From: PALSA-612 sp964595575
GTDB lineage: Bacteria > Actinomycetota > Thermoleophilia > Gaiellales > Gaiellaceae
Reading direction: 5' to 3'
Assembly (NCBI GenBank): GCA_964595575.1
Contig: CAZQRA010000007.1
Location: forward strand, 1-64,000
DNA: 64,000 bases
Shown here in pieces: positions 8,124 through 15,929 of this stretch. The translations under genes and the position numbers were made by a program. The notes below the pieces were generated by a model that was not told where the DNA came from, did not search any database, and saw nothing but the letters and a program-made list of their open reading frames with translations. Each line of letters begins with the position of its first letter. Position 1 is the first letter of the stretch.

Positions 8124-9146
8124 GTGCAGGACATGGCTCGACTGCGTCAAGCGGCGCTCGCTACCGGCGCCTTCGCGCTCCTCCTCGGCGTCGGCACCGT
8201 CGGCTTCGCCCTGATCATGGACGAGAGCCCGTTCGACGCCCTCTACCGCACGATCATCACCGTCTACACGGCAGGGTTGGTGAGCCCGCCCACGACCGTG
8301 GCGGGGAAGGTGTTCACCATCGTCCTCGTCGTCTGGGGTGTGGCAATCTTCCTCTACGTCTTCGCCCTCATCATCGAGCTGGCGGTGAGCGGCACCATCG
8401 AGGGCGCCTGGCAACGACGGAGGATGCGAAAGCGAGTGGACCGGCTGCACGACCACTACATCATCTGCGGCTACGGGAGGGTGGGGCGCCGGGTGGGGGC
8501 GGAGTTCCGCCAGGCGGGCGTGCCCTACGTCGTCGTCGACTTCAACGAGGACGCGGTGGCCGCGGCCAGAGAGCGGGGAGACCACCTCATCGAAGGGTCG
8601 GGGACCAAGGACGAGAACCTCGTGGCCGCCGGGATCGAGCGGGCCAAGGGGCTCGTCGCCTCTAGCGACTCGGACGTGGACAACCTCTACATCGTCCTCT
8701 CTGCCCGGGCCATGCGGCCCGACCTCCTCATCGTGGCCCGCGCCGCCAGCGAGGACGCCGCCGCCAAGCTGCTGCGGGCGGGGGCCGATCGGGTGGTGCA
8801 GCCGTACAGCACCGCCGGGCAGGAGATGGCCAAGCTGGTCTTGAAGCCGGAGGTAGCCGCCTTCCTCGAGATCGTGTCCTCGCACGGGGGGCCCGACCTC
8901 CGCTTCGAGGAGATCGAGGTCACCGAGGGCTGCGCCCACTGCGGCAAGTCCATCCGCGACCTGCGCGTTCGGGCGACGACCGGCGCTTTGGTGGTGGGGC
9001 TTCGCCACCCCGATGGCGGCTTCGAGGTCACCCCCGACCCCGACCTCCCCCTGCGCCCCGGCGACGTGCTCATCGCCATGGGCACCGAGTCGGAGCTGCG
9101 GGCCCTCGAGCAGCTCTTCGCCCCTGCCCAGGCCGTTGCCCGCTAG
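8124..9146 (+). CDS. Two-TM potassium-channel-like protein with TrkA (RCK) domain
   Basis: Membrane protein of 340 residues. TM1 is about 10-31, the pore loop about 37-55, and TM2 about 62-88. A cytoplasmic NAD-binding Rossmann domain follows with GYGRVGRRV at 116-124 and VVDFNEDAV, then a TrkA-C domain at about 255-335. The layout is that of MthK-type ligand-gated channels. The pore loop reads TVYTAGLV at 46-53, not the canonical TVGYGD, so potassium selectivity is doubtful. An unusual CAHCGK pair opens the TrkA-C part. The start is GTG behind a leaderless-type -10 box. The 3' end overlaps argS. Confidence 0.85.
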   Translation: MQDMARLRQAALATGAFALLLGVGTVGFALIMDESPFDALYRTIITVYTAGLVSPPTTVAGKVFTIVLVVWGVAIFLYVFALIIELAVSGTIEGAWQRRRMRKRVDRLHDHYIICGYGRVGRRVGAEFRQAGVPYVVVDFNEDAVAAARERGDHLIEGSGTKDENLVAAGIERAKGLVASSDSDVDNLYIVLSARAMRPDLLIVARAASEDAAAKLLRAGADRVVQPYSTAGQEMAKLVLKPEVAAFLEIVSSHGGPDLRFEEIEVTEGCAHCGKSIRDLRVRATTGALVVGLRHPDGGFEVTPDPDLPLRPGDVLIAMGTESELRALEQLFAPAQAVAR

Positions 9147-10668
9147 CGGGCGTCCACGAGCTCTCGCCCGCTTGGAGGGGGCCCTGGCCGGTCTCCTGGG
9201 CGCGCCGGTGGAGCTGGAGCGGCCCGCCAAGGCCGAGCACGGGGACCTGGCCACGAGCGCCCCGCTGCGGGCCGCCCAGGGGAAGGGAAGGCCGCCGCGC
9301 GAGGTCGCCGCCGACCTCGCCGCCCGGGCTGGGAGGCTGCCCGAGGTGGCGCGGGCGGAGGTGGCAGGGCCCGGGTTCGTCAACCTGTGGCTCGCTCCCC
9401 AGTGGTTCGGAGAGGCCCTGGGCGAGATCCTGGAGGCAGGGGAGGGCTACGGGTCGGGGTCGGCCAAGGGGCGAGAGCGGGTCCAGGTCGAGCTCGTGTC
9501 CGCCAACCCGACCGGGCCTCTCACCGTGGGCTCCGCTCGCAACGGGGCCTACGGCGACTCCGTCGCCCGCCTGCTCGACTTCGCCGGCCACCAGGTCGAG
9601 CGGGAGTACTACTACAACGACGTCGGGCGCCAGATCGACCTCTTCCGGGAGTCGGTGGAGGCGAGGCGGCGGGGCCAGGAGCCGCCTGAGGACGGGTACC
9701 GCGGCGCCTACGTCGACGAGCTGGCGCGGCGCCAGGGCGACCCCGTCGAGCTGATGATGGACGAGATTCGGCGGGAGCTGGAGCGCTTCCGCGTTCGCGT
9801 GGACAGCTTCGTGCGCCAGGCCGACATCGAGGCCAAGGTGCCGGAGGCCCTGGCCGCCGTCGATACCTACGAGGCAGAGGGGACCCTGTGGGCGCGGACG
9901 AGCGCCTACGGCGACGACAAGGATCGCCCCCTCGTGCGCTCCAGCGACGGCAGCTACCTCTACTTCGCGGCCGACGTCGCCTACCTCAAGGACAAGCTCA
10001 GCCGCGGCTTCGACCGCGTCATCTACGTGCTCGGGGCCGACCACCACGGGTACGTGCGGCGACTCCAGGCGGCGGCGGCCATGCTCGGCTTCGACCCCGC
10101 CCGGGTGGAGGTGCTCATCTACCAGCTCGTCCACCTGCGAGAGCGGGGCGAGGCCCGGCGGATCTCCAAGCGCCGCGGCGACGTCGTGTTCCTATCCGAG
10201 CTGATCGAGAAGGTGGGGGTGGACGCTGCCCGCTGGTACTTGGTCTCGCGGGGCCACGACCAGGCGATCGAGATCGACGTCGACCTGGCAGCCGAGCAGA
10301 GCCAGAAGAACCCCGTCTACTACGTTCAGTACGCCCACGCTCGGATTGCCGGCATCATGCGCAACGCCGGGGGGGCGACCGCGTCCGCCACGCCGCCGCC
10401 GGAGCTGGCGCCCGAGGAGCGCGATCTCGTCAAGCGCCTGGTCGAGTTCCCGGGCGTGGCAGCCGAGGCGGCCGAGCGTCGGGCCCCCCACGCGCTCCCC
10501 ACCTACGCCATTCGCCTGGCCGACGACTTCCACCGCTTCTACCACCACCACCGGGTGCTGGGAAGCGGCGGCGCCCAGGCCTTCCGACTGGGGCTGTGTC
10601 AGGCGACGAAGACGGTCATCGCCCGCGCCCTCGACCTGATCGGGGTAGAGGCGCCGGAGCGGATGTAG
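9136..10668 (+). CDS. argS: Arginyl-tRNA synthetase, short form with altered HIGH motif
   Basis: Class I synthetase charging tRNA-Arg. Recognised by SANPTGPL at 122-129, REYYYNDVGRQ, YFAADVAYLKDK, LGADHHGYV at 299-307, NPVYYVQYAHAR and the C-terminal anticodon-binding helices. The HIGH box is TVGS (130-133), with both histidines missing, and the KMSK-like loop is RISKRRG at 342-348. It has 510 residues against about 550-580 usually, with a shortened N-terminal Add-1 domain. The start is uncertain: TTG 9136 overlaps the channel gene by 11 nt, and TTG 9172 is the alternative. It sits 100 nt upstream of a tRNA-Gly gene. Confidence 0.9.
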   Translation: MPASGRPRALARLEGALAGLLGAPVELERPAKAEHGDLATSAPLRAAQGKGRPPREVAADLAARAGRLPEVARAEVAGPGFVNLWLAPQWFGEALGEILEAGEGYGSGSAKGRERVQVELVSANPTGPLTVGSARNGAYGDSVARLLDFAGHQVEREYYYNDVGRQIDLFRESVEARRRGQEPPEDGYRGAYVDELARRQGDPVELMMDEIRRELERFRVRVDSFVRQADIEAKVPEALAAVDTYEAEGTLWARTSAYGDDKDRPLVRSSDGSYLYFAADVAYLKDKLSRGFDRVIYVLGADHHGYVRRLQAAAAMLGFDPARVEVLIYQLVHLRERGEARRISKRRGDVVFLSELIEKVGVDAARWYLVSRGHDQAIEIDVDLAAEQSQKNPVYYVQYAHARIAGIMRNAGGATASATPPPELAPEERDLVKRLVEFPGVAAEAAERRAPHALPTYAIRLADDFHRFYHHHRVLGSGGAQAFRLGLCQATKTVIARALDLIGVEAPERM

Positions 10669-10680
10669 GAGGGAAAGAGA

Positions 10681-10709
10681 GGGGAGCGACCGCCGCATAG
10701 CCGCTCCCC
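10681..10709 (+). terminator. Hairpin after argS
   Basis: Perfect 8-bp inverted repeat GGGGAGCG / CGCTCCCC with a 13-nt loop, 12 nt after the argS stop. No T-run follows. Confidence 0.5.
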
Positions 10710-10752
10710 AGGAGGGGATGGTAACCTCTTCGCCGGCTCCCTGTCATCCCGC

Positions 10753-10758
10753 TATCGT
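10753..10758 (+). promoter_or_regulatory. -10-like hexamer TATCGT before tRNA-Gly
   Basis: Ends 12 nt before the first base of the tRNA, a suitable distance for transcription to start just before the mature 5' end. The -35 region is weak. Confidence 0.4.
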
Positions 10759-10770
10759 TTGCCCTGTCAG

Positions 10771-10843
10771 GCGGACGTAGCTCAGTTGGTAGAGCACTGG
10801 CTTCCCAAGCCAGGTGTCGCGGGTTCGAGTCCCGTCGTCCGCT
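10771..10843 (+). tRNA. tRNA-Gly (anticodon CCC)
   Basis: 73-nt cloverleaf. The acceptor stem is GCGGACG paired with CGTCCGC, the D-arm contains AGCTCAGTTGGTAGAGC, the anticodon stem CTGGC/GCCAG encloses TTCCCAA (anticodon CCC at 34-36), and the T-arm is GCGGGTTCGAGTCCCGT. The discriminator is T, usual for tRNA-Gly. CCA is not encoded, so the 3' end must be processed and CCA added. RNase Z, which trims such precursors, is encoded at 19992. Confidence 0.96.
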
Positions 10844-10856
10844 CTCGACGAGGGGC

Positions 10857-11039
10857 CTACTGGTTCCACTTGTCGGCGGTCGACTTGCCGTGACGGTAGC
10901 TCTTGGCCCTCTCGCTGGTCACGTCGGGAGGGGTACCGGCCTTGAAGAGGTCGGCCTGAGCGAGGGGCATGGTGCCGTGGCTTCGCCGCGCGGAGAAGCG
11001 CTTGCCGAACCGGGTCAGACGGCGAAAGAACCTGTTCAT
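10857..11039 (-). CDS. Small basic protein with C-terminal ADKWNQ
   Basis: 60-residue ORF rich in Arg/Lys with no membrane segment. An excellent ribosome binding site, AAGGAGG, lies three bases before the ATG at 11039, which is the main reason to accept it. The last residues are ADKWNQ. A 26-residue membrane peptide elsewhere in the window (51654-51734) ends in GNKWN. It lies between tRNA-Gly and the HIT gene, 10 nt downstream of the latter on the same strand, so it may be cotranscribed with it. I do not recognise the family. Confidence 0.6.
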   Translation of the reverse strand: MNRFFRRLTRFGKRFSARRSHGTMPLAQADLFKAGTPPDVTSERAKSYRHGKSTADKWNQ

Positions 11040-11049
11040 GATCCTCCTT

Positions 11050-11595
11050 TCAGCCCCCGAGTCTGGCAGAGGGGATCCCCGTCTCCGAGCGCGACCCGCC
11101 GCCGGGCGAGATCGACCTCCTCCAGGCCGAGGCCAGCTTCTCGCGGGTCTGGGCGAGGTGCTCGGGCAGCACTCGGACGTCTGCGAGCACGGGCATGAAG
11201 TTCGTATCGCCGGCCCAGCGGGGCACCACGTGCAGGTGCACGTGGTCGACCACCCCCGCGCCGGCGACGCGGCCGATGTTCCAGCCCAGGTTGAAGCCGT
11301 GAGGTCTCGCCGTCTGGGAGAGGAGGCGCATCCCCTGGGCGGCTAGACGGTGGATCTCCAAGGCCTCGGCGTCGTCGAGGTCGCCGAAGCCGGCCAGATG
11401 GCGGTTGGGGGCCACCATCAGGTGGCCGGTCGTGTATGGATACCTGTTGAGGAGGACGAAGGCCCGGCGTCCTCGGTAGACCACCAGTCGGTCGACGTCA
11501 TCCCCGCCGAGGGCGAGGCAGAAGATGCAGCCCTCCTGCTCGTCGGCGCTGGTGACGTACTCGAGCCGCCAGGGCGCCCACAGCTGTCTCGTCAT
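11050..11595 (-). CDS. HIT family protein (Ap4A hydrolase/phosphorylase-like)
   Basis: Histidine-triad nucleotide hydrolase or transferase of 181 residues. The triad HVHLHVVPRW is about residues 117-126, and the N-terminal CIFC pair (about 23-26) plus a downstream histidine form the usual zinc site. The opening MTRQLWAPWRLEYV is typical of the actinobacterial HIT branch close to Ap4A phosphorylase. The Gly- and Arg-rich tail after about 160 looks unstructured. The exact nucleotide substrate is not inferable. Confidence 0.9.
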   Translation of the reverse strand: MTRQLWAPWRLEYVTSADEQEGCIFCLALGGDDVDRLVVYRGRRAFVLLNRYPYTTGHLMVAPNRHLAGFGDLDDAEALEIHRLAAQGMRLLSQTARPHGFNLGWNIGRVAGAGVVDHVHLHVVPRWAGDTNFMPVLADVRVLPEHLAQTREKLASAWRRSISPGGGSRSETGIPSARLGG

Positions 11596-11686
11596 AGGCG
11601 GCTTCTACCAGACGGAGGGAGCGCCCGGGCGGGTGAGGAGAGCTTCCTCGACACGCCGCCGGGCCCGCCTCCGAGGACCTCTCCGA

Positions 11687-12676
11687 CTACAGCCAGCGCT
11701 TGTACCGGAAGTACCCCACCATCCCCGCGAACGCCGCCACCATCACCCCCATGATGGCCCAGAAGGCCTCGCGACTGCCCTCGCCGGGGAAGGCCACGTT
11801 CATCCCGAAGATGCCGGAGATGAGGGTGAGGGGCAGCATGAGGGTGGCGATGACGGTGAGGACGCGGAGCACGTCGCCCTGCTCGTGGGAGATCACCGAC
11901 TCGTTGGTGTGCTCGAGCGCCTCCACCACCTCCTTGTAGTTGTCGAGCAGATCCCAGATCCGCTCCGAGGCGTCGACGATGTCGTCGAAGTAGAGCTCGA
12001 GATCCTGGGGCAAGAAGCGCTGCACGTGTCGCTCAAGCACGCGCAGCGTGGCCCGCTCGGGCTTGATGATCTTGCGGTAGGAGATGATCTCCTGCTTGAC
12101 GTTGGAGATGTCGCGCACGATCTCCTGGGAGCGGCCCTGGAACATCTCGTCCTCGATCGTGTCCAGCTTGTGGCCGATCTTGTCCAGGATCGGGAAGCAG
12201 TAGTCGAAGAGGTCGTCGAGGACGTGGTAGAGGAGGTAGCCGGAGCCTTTGCCGAAGAGGCTCGCCCGCCGCTCCCCGTCCTCCTGGCAACGGGCGAACA
12301 GCCGGGACACGGGAAGGAGCTCGACGGTGGTCGGCAGCGTCACCAGGTAGTCGGGGCCCAGGAAGAGGTCGAGCTCGGCCGCGTTCAGCCGCTGGACAGC
12401 CTTGTCGTAGACGGGGAAGTGGAGGACGACGAACAGGTACTCGGGGTACTCGTCGACCTTGGGCCGCTGCCGCTTGGAGAGGACGTCCTCGAGATCGAGG
12501 GGATGCCACCCGAAGCGCTCCGCCAAGGCACCCGCCTGAGCGGGCGTGGGGACGGCGACGTGAACCCAGGTGAGGCCGCTCGCGGTGAGCTCAGCGACCT
12601 GGGGCTCGCTCCGAGCCGAGACCTCGCCGGCGCGGGCGCGGCGCCTGGTTCTGCGAATGCGCGACAAGCCGAGCAT
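11687..12676 (-). CDS. corA: CorA-type magnesium/cobalt transporter
   Basis: Pentameric divalent cation channel of 329 residues. A long N-terminal cytoplasmic alpha/beta domain and stalk helix precede two C-terminal transmembrane helices (about 268-288 and 300-321). The signature GMN lies in ISGIFGMNV at the end of TM1, and the basic tail YFRYKRWL follows TM2. The frame stays open far upstream through the neighbouring MFS gene, but that part is a shadow. ATG 12676 is chosen because family-like sequence begins shortly after it. There is no good ribosome binding site. A -10-like TAGAAT lies at 12718-12723. Confidence 0.92.
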   Translation of the reverse strand: MLGLSRIRRTRRRARAGEVSARSEPQVAELTASGLTWVHVAVPTPAQAGALAERFGWHPLDLEDVLSKRQRPKVDEYPEYLFVVLHFPVYDKAVQRLNAAELDLFLGPDYLVTLPTTVELLPVSRLFARCQEDGERRASLFGKGSGYLLYHVLDDLFDYCFPILDKIGHKLDTIEDEMFQGRSQEIVRDISNVKQEIISYRKIIKPERATLRVLERHVQRFLPQDLELYFDDIVDASERIWDLLDNYKEVVEALEHTNESVISHEQGDVLRVLTVIATLMLPLTLISGIFGMNVAFPGEGSREAFWAIMGVMVAAFAGMVGYFRYKRWL

Positions 12677-12717
12677 TCGTACTGAGCGGGTCGTCGGGTC
12701 GGATGGCCATCGCCTCC

Positions 12718-12723
12718 ATTCTA
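12718..12723 (-). promoter_or_regulatory. -10-like hexamer TAGAAT upstream of corA
   Basis: Overlaps the stop codon of the MFS gene on the same strand. It ends 7 nt before an ATG at 12710 that opens a 39-codon reading frame overlapping the corA start in another frame, and lies about 41 nt before the corA ATG. Confidence 0.4.
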
Positions 12724-13971
12724 GCCGTCGGATGAGGAGGGGGTAAGGCGCAGAGGGGCGGGGAGGGCCCGCTCGAGGGCCAGCGTCCAGGCGGCGGCAA
12801 GGAGCGAGACGAGGGCAGCGGTCGGCCACAGGGCGAGCGGCGCTTGGGCCAAGATGGCGCCGCCGGCGGCGGGGCCGAGGACGAAGCCGAGCTCCCAGGA
12901 GGTGGACGCGAGCGCCATGTAGCGGCCCCGCAGCTGCGAGGGAGCGAGATCGGCGACCAGGGCTGCCTGGGTAGGCCCGTGGACGCAGCTCGCCAGGCCG
13001 AAGAGCGCTGCCGCGGCCACGAACACGAGGGCGGCCGCGGTCGCCTGAAGCCACAGGCCGCCGGCCAGGACGACGAGCCACGAGACCGCGAACAGGGCGG
13101 GCATGGTCGCCAGCGCCCGCATGCGCCTGCGGCCCTCGACCAGTCGAGCCACCGGCAGCTGGGCGAGCACGAGGGCGATGGTGTTGGCGAAGAAGATGAC
13201 GCCGATCCAGCGCTCGGAGACGGCGGTCTCGTTCTTGGCGAAGACGGGGAGCAGCTCGAGCGGCGCGTAGCCGGCGGCGATGTAGAGGACGTTGAGGCCG
13301 ACGAGCGAGAGGAAGGGCCGGTCGCGGACGACGACGCCGTAGCCCCCGGAGGGCGCTCGGGAGGGCTGGGTCATCGGCTCTGGCACCGCCGGAAGGAGCG
13401 CGGCCATGGCCAGGAAGCTGGCCGCGTCGACGAGGAAGAGGATGGTGAAGCTGGTCGGGCTCTCGGTGGTGGCGATGAAGCCGCCCACGAGGCCGCCCAG
13501 GCCGATCCCGAGGTTGAGGGCCACGCGCTGGACGGCGAAGGCGGCATGGCGCCGGTCGGGAGGGACGAGGCCGACGAGGAGGACGCTGATGCTGGGCCAG
13601 AAAGCTCCCGTCCCCAGACCCACAGCGACCGCTACCAGGAACGCCTGCCAGGCCTGCTCCACGAGGGCGAGAAAGCCGTACCCGGCCGCGGAGACGAGCA
13701 GGGCGCCGGCGAGGGCGAGTCGCGCTCCCGCCCGGTCGATCAGGGGCCCGGCCAACGGCCCCACCGCCACTCCCGTAGCCCCCATGGTGGCGACTACGAG
13801 ACCGGCTGTGCCCAGGCCGATCCCACGAACGTTGTGGAGGTAGAGGAGGAGGAAGGGGAAGGCGATCCCGGAGCCGAAGAAGTTGACGAGCGTCCCCGCC
13901 TCCAGCGTCCACACCGCCCGGGGAAGCTGGGGACGGAGGCTGCCAAGCCAGGCGCGCGTGCGCGTCTGCAC
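12721..13971 (-). CDS. Major facilitator superfamily transporter
   Basis: 416-residue membrane protein with about 12 predicted helices. MFS loop motifs are visible: GPLAGPLIDRAGARLALAG after helix 2 (motif A) and the pseudo-repeat ARLVEGRRRMRA in the second half. Helix 5 contains GLGGLVGG. It resembles drug or metabolite exporters, but the substrate cannot be assigned. The GTG start is preceded by a TAGGCT box at 13978-13983 with exactly 6 nt between, a leaderless arrangement. It is divergent from the DUF998 gene. Confidence 0.88.
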   Translation of the reverse strand: MQTRTRAWLGSLRPQLPRAVWTLEAGTLVNFFGSGIAFPFLLLYLHNVRGIGLGTAGLVVATMGATGVAVGPLAGPLIDRAGARLALAGALLVSAAGYGFLALVEQAWQAFLVAVAVGLGTGAFWPSISVLLVGLVPPDRRHAAFAVQRVALNLGIGLGGLVGGFIATTESPTSFTILFLVDAASFLAMAALLPAVPEPMTQPSRAPSGGYGVVVRDRPFLSLVGLNVLYIAAGYAPLELLPVFAKNETAVSERWIGVIFFANTIALVLAQLPVARLVEGRRRMRALATMPALFAVSWLVVLAGGLWLQATAAALVFVAAAALFGLASCVHGPTQAALVADLAPSQLRGRYMALASTSWELGFVLGPAAGGAILAQAPLALWPTAALVSLLAAAWTLALERALPAPLRLTPSSSDG

Positions 13972-13977
13972 GGGGGG

Positions 13978-13983
13978 AGCCTA
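13978..13983 (-). promoter_or_regulatory. Leaderless-type -10 box TAGGCT
   Basis: Reads on the minus strand and ends exactly 6 nt before the MFS GTG at 13971. Confidence 0.5.
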
Positions 13984-14016
13984 CGGGCGGCGACGACGAG
14001 CGGGGATGATGAGGGT

Positions 14017-14664
14017 ATGCGCAGGCTCGCCGTCGTGAGCGGGGCGCTGGCCCCGCTACCCCTGACCGCGGCCTGGATCGCGGGGGGTCTCGTCCAGGAG
14101 GGCTACAGCCCGCGCAAGGAGGACGTGAGCGCCTTGGCCGCGGAGACCGCCCAGCATCCCTGGATCGTCATCGCGGGGCTCGTCCTCTCCGGCCTGTTGA
14201 CGGCCCTCTTCGCGGCGGGCCTGTGGCGGCTCGCCGCAGGGTTGCGGCTCTACGCGGCACTGGTCGGCTTCGTCGGCCTAGGCCTGGTCGGTCTCGGCCT
14301 CCTCCGCAACGACTGCTCCAGCCTCACCGAGGAGTGCCGGCGGCGGGTGGAGGCAGGCGAGGTGTCCTGGCACCACGTCGCCCACGACGCCCTCAGCATC
14401 CCCGTGATCACGGGAGCCGTGCTCGCCCCCCTCGTCCTCGCCTGGAGCCTGCGCCGCCAGCCGAGCCGAGCGACGACCCAAGCCTTCTCCCTGGCCACGT
14501 CCTGCGCCCTCGCTGTCCTCTTCTCGCTGGGCGGCGCAGAGGCGGTCCCCGGCTGGGAAGGGGCGCTGCAGCGGGCGGGGATCTCGCTTGCCTTCCTGTG
14601 GCTCGAGGTCGTGGCCCTGCGTGAGCTCCCAAGGCGTCGGGCCCCCAGTCCCGCGGGGCCGTGA
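14017..14664 (+). CDS. DUF998-like integral membrane protein
   Basis: 215-residue membrane protein with about six hydrophobic helices. Features recalling DUF998 are the first-loop EGYSPRKEDVSALAA, the central helix pair ending in LLRNDCSS, and the short HHVAHD motif before the fourth helix. The function of the family is unknown. ATG 14017 is the first start after the intergenic region, and no strong ribosome binding site is present. It is divergent from the MFS exporter and followed by the minus-strand tRNA-Arg. Confidence 0.8.
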   Translation: MRRLAVVSGALAPLPLTAAWIAGGLVQEGYSPRKEDVSALAAETAQHPWIVIAGLVLSGLLTALFAAGLWRLAAGLRLYAALVGFVGLGLVGLGLLRNDCSSLTEECRRRVEAGEVSWHHVAHDALSIPVITGAVLAPLVLAWSLRRQPSRATTQAFSLATSCALAVLFSLGGAEAVPGWEGALQRAGISLAFLWLEVVALRELPRRRAPSPAGP

Positions 14665-14704
14665 GCCGGCCGCCTGGACAGGGACGCGGAGCCGCCGGAT
14701 AGGT

Positions 14705-14724
14705 CTTGTAACAACTTGTAACAA
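14705..14724. repeat. Tandem 10-bp direct repeat CTTGTAACAA x2
   Basis: Two abutting copies of CTTGTAACAA, AT-rich against the surrounding sequence, 28 nt beyond the 3' end of tRNA-Arg. A matching second copy elsewhere was not seen, so there is no case for an attachment site. Confidence 0.6.
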
Positions 14725-14752
14725 GCTGGGAACGGGAACGCCCGGTGCTCCA

Positions 14753-14825
14753 TGCGCCTGGCAGGATTCGAACCTGCGGCCTTGCGCTCCGGAGGCGCAC
14801 GCTCTATCCCCTGAGCTACAGGCGC
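14753..14825 (-). tRNA. tRNA-Arg (anticodon CCG)
   Basis: 73-nt cloverleaf on the minus strand. The acceptor is GCGCCTG/CAGGCGC, the D-arm has AGCTCAGGGGATAGAGC, the anticodon stem TGCGC/GCGCA encloses CTCCGGA (anticodon CCG, reading CGG), and the T-arm has GCAGGTTCGAATCCTGC. The discriminator is A and CCA is not encoded. Confidence 0.96.
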
Positions 14826-14831
14826 GTGCCC

Positions 14832-15887
14832 TCAGTGTACCGCCGTGTTCGCGGCTTTCCCGTGACTGCGCCAGGTCGCCGCCGCCGCCAGGCCCAGGAG
14901 GAGGGTGGGAGCCACGGTGAGGAACCGGTAGAGGAGCGTCGCCGCCACCGCCTCGGGCTGATCGGCGCCGAAGCCGACGAGGAGGGAGGTCAAGCCGAGC
15001 TCGACGATGCCGAGACCCCCGGGAGTGATAGGGAGGGAGCCGAGCAGGCGAACGATCGACCAGGCGGCGAAAGCCTCTACCCCGCTCGTCTCCTGCGGCG
15101 AGGTGCCCACCCCTCGCAGGCAGACGAGCAGGACGAGGAAGACGCTGAGGTGGCCGGCCAGGGTGGCCACGGTGAGGAGGTACCACCGGCGGCGGAGGAA
15201 GCCGATGGTGTCGCTCCGGAAGCGGGCGAAGGACGCGCCCCCCCACGACACGGGGGGACGGCGCACGAGGCCGAGGGCGAAGGAGGCCCCGCGGGCCGCC
15301 AGCTTCCCCGCCTGCTTGGCCGCTCGCTCCGACGAGAAGGCGAGGGCGAGGAGGGCGATCAGGCCGGCCACCACGACGAGGCCGAGCACGGCGAACGACT
15401 CGAGAAGCGGGCTCCTCCCTCCGGCGAGGGCAAGCAGGGCAAGCGCCAGGGGCGGGAAGCCGAAGATGACGAGCTGGTTCCACACCCCGGTGAGGGCCAC
15501 CGCTAGGGTCACCGCCCGCCGGCGAAAGCCCCAGCCGCGGAGGATGGCGAAGGACACGGCTAGCCCTGGGGCGGCCCCGCCGGGGGCGATGTAGGTGGAG
15601 GCGGTCGAGGCCTGGGTCACCACCAGCGCCCGCCGAAAGCCCAGCCCGGGCAGGGCCACCATCCACGGCGGGGCGAAGGTGGCGACGTTGAGGGCGGTGG
15701 CCCCGGCCAGAGAGAGCAGGCTCGTCCAGGAAAGGGAGGAGACGACCTGCCAGACGTCCCCGTAGTCGGCGATGGTGGGAAGGGCGAAGGCGTAGACGGC
15801 AGCCACGATCGAGAAGGCGAGGGCGAGCAGGGCCAGCCGCCGTCGAGGACGCCGGCTCCGGCGGGGGGGAGAAGGAGCCTCGCGCAC
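14832..15887 (-). CDS. Lysylphosphatidylglycerol synthetase/flippase-like membrane protein (UPF0104)
   Basis: 351 residues with about 8-9 transmembrane helices, resembling the flippase domain found in MprF and stand-alone UPF0104 proteins. Typical segments are ASTASTYIAPGGAAPGLAVSF near residue 90-110 and LPITPGGLGIVELGLTSLL near 295-315. No aminoacyl-transferase domain is attached. The frame is open upstream, but GTG 15887 is preferred because a TACGGT box lies exactly 6 nt before it and a basic, proline-rich N-terminus leads into the first helix. It is divergent from dgcA across a 42-nt gap. Confidence 0.82.
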   Translation of the reverse strand: MREAPSPPRRSRRPRRRLALLALAFSIVAAVYAFALPTIADYGDVWQVVSSLSWTSLLSLAGATALNVATFAPPWMVALPGLGFRRALVVTQASTASTYIAPGGAAPGLAVSFAILRGWGFRRRAVTLAVALTGVWNQLVIFGFPPLALALLALAGGRSPLLESFAVLGLVVVAGLIALLALAFSSERAAKQAGKLAARGASFALGLVRRPPVSWGGASFARFRSDTIGFLRRRWYLLTVATLAGHLSVFLVLLVCLRGVGTSPQETSGVEAFAAWSIVRLLGSLPITPGGLGIVELGLTSLLVGFGADQPEAVAATLLYRFLTVAPTLLLGLAAAATWRSHGKAANTAVH

Positions 15888-15893
15888 GCAGGC

Positions 15894-15899
15894 ACCGTA
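15894..15899 (-). promoter_or_regulatory. Leaderless-type -10 box TACGGT
   Basis: Minus strand, exactly 6 nt from the GTG at 15887. It faces the dgcA -10 box at 15918-15923. Only 18 nt separate the two, so the polymerase footprints overlap. Confidence 0.5.
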
Positions 15900-15917
15900 C
15901 AAGGCTCGCCCAGGATC

Positions 15918-15923
15918 TAGGGT
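15918..15923 (+). promoter_or_regulatory. Leaderless-type -10 box TAGGGT
   Basis: Exactly 6 nt from the dgcA GTG at 15930, opposed to the minus-strand box at 15894-15899. Confidence 0.5.
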
Positions 15924-15929
15924 ACGGGC

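Noticed and set aside
12677..13912. Apparent N-terminal extension of CorA through the MFS gene
   Set aside because: The extension is Arg/Pro-rich noise in the shadow of the MFS gene. Real CorA sequence begins near 12676.
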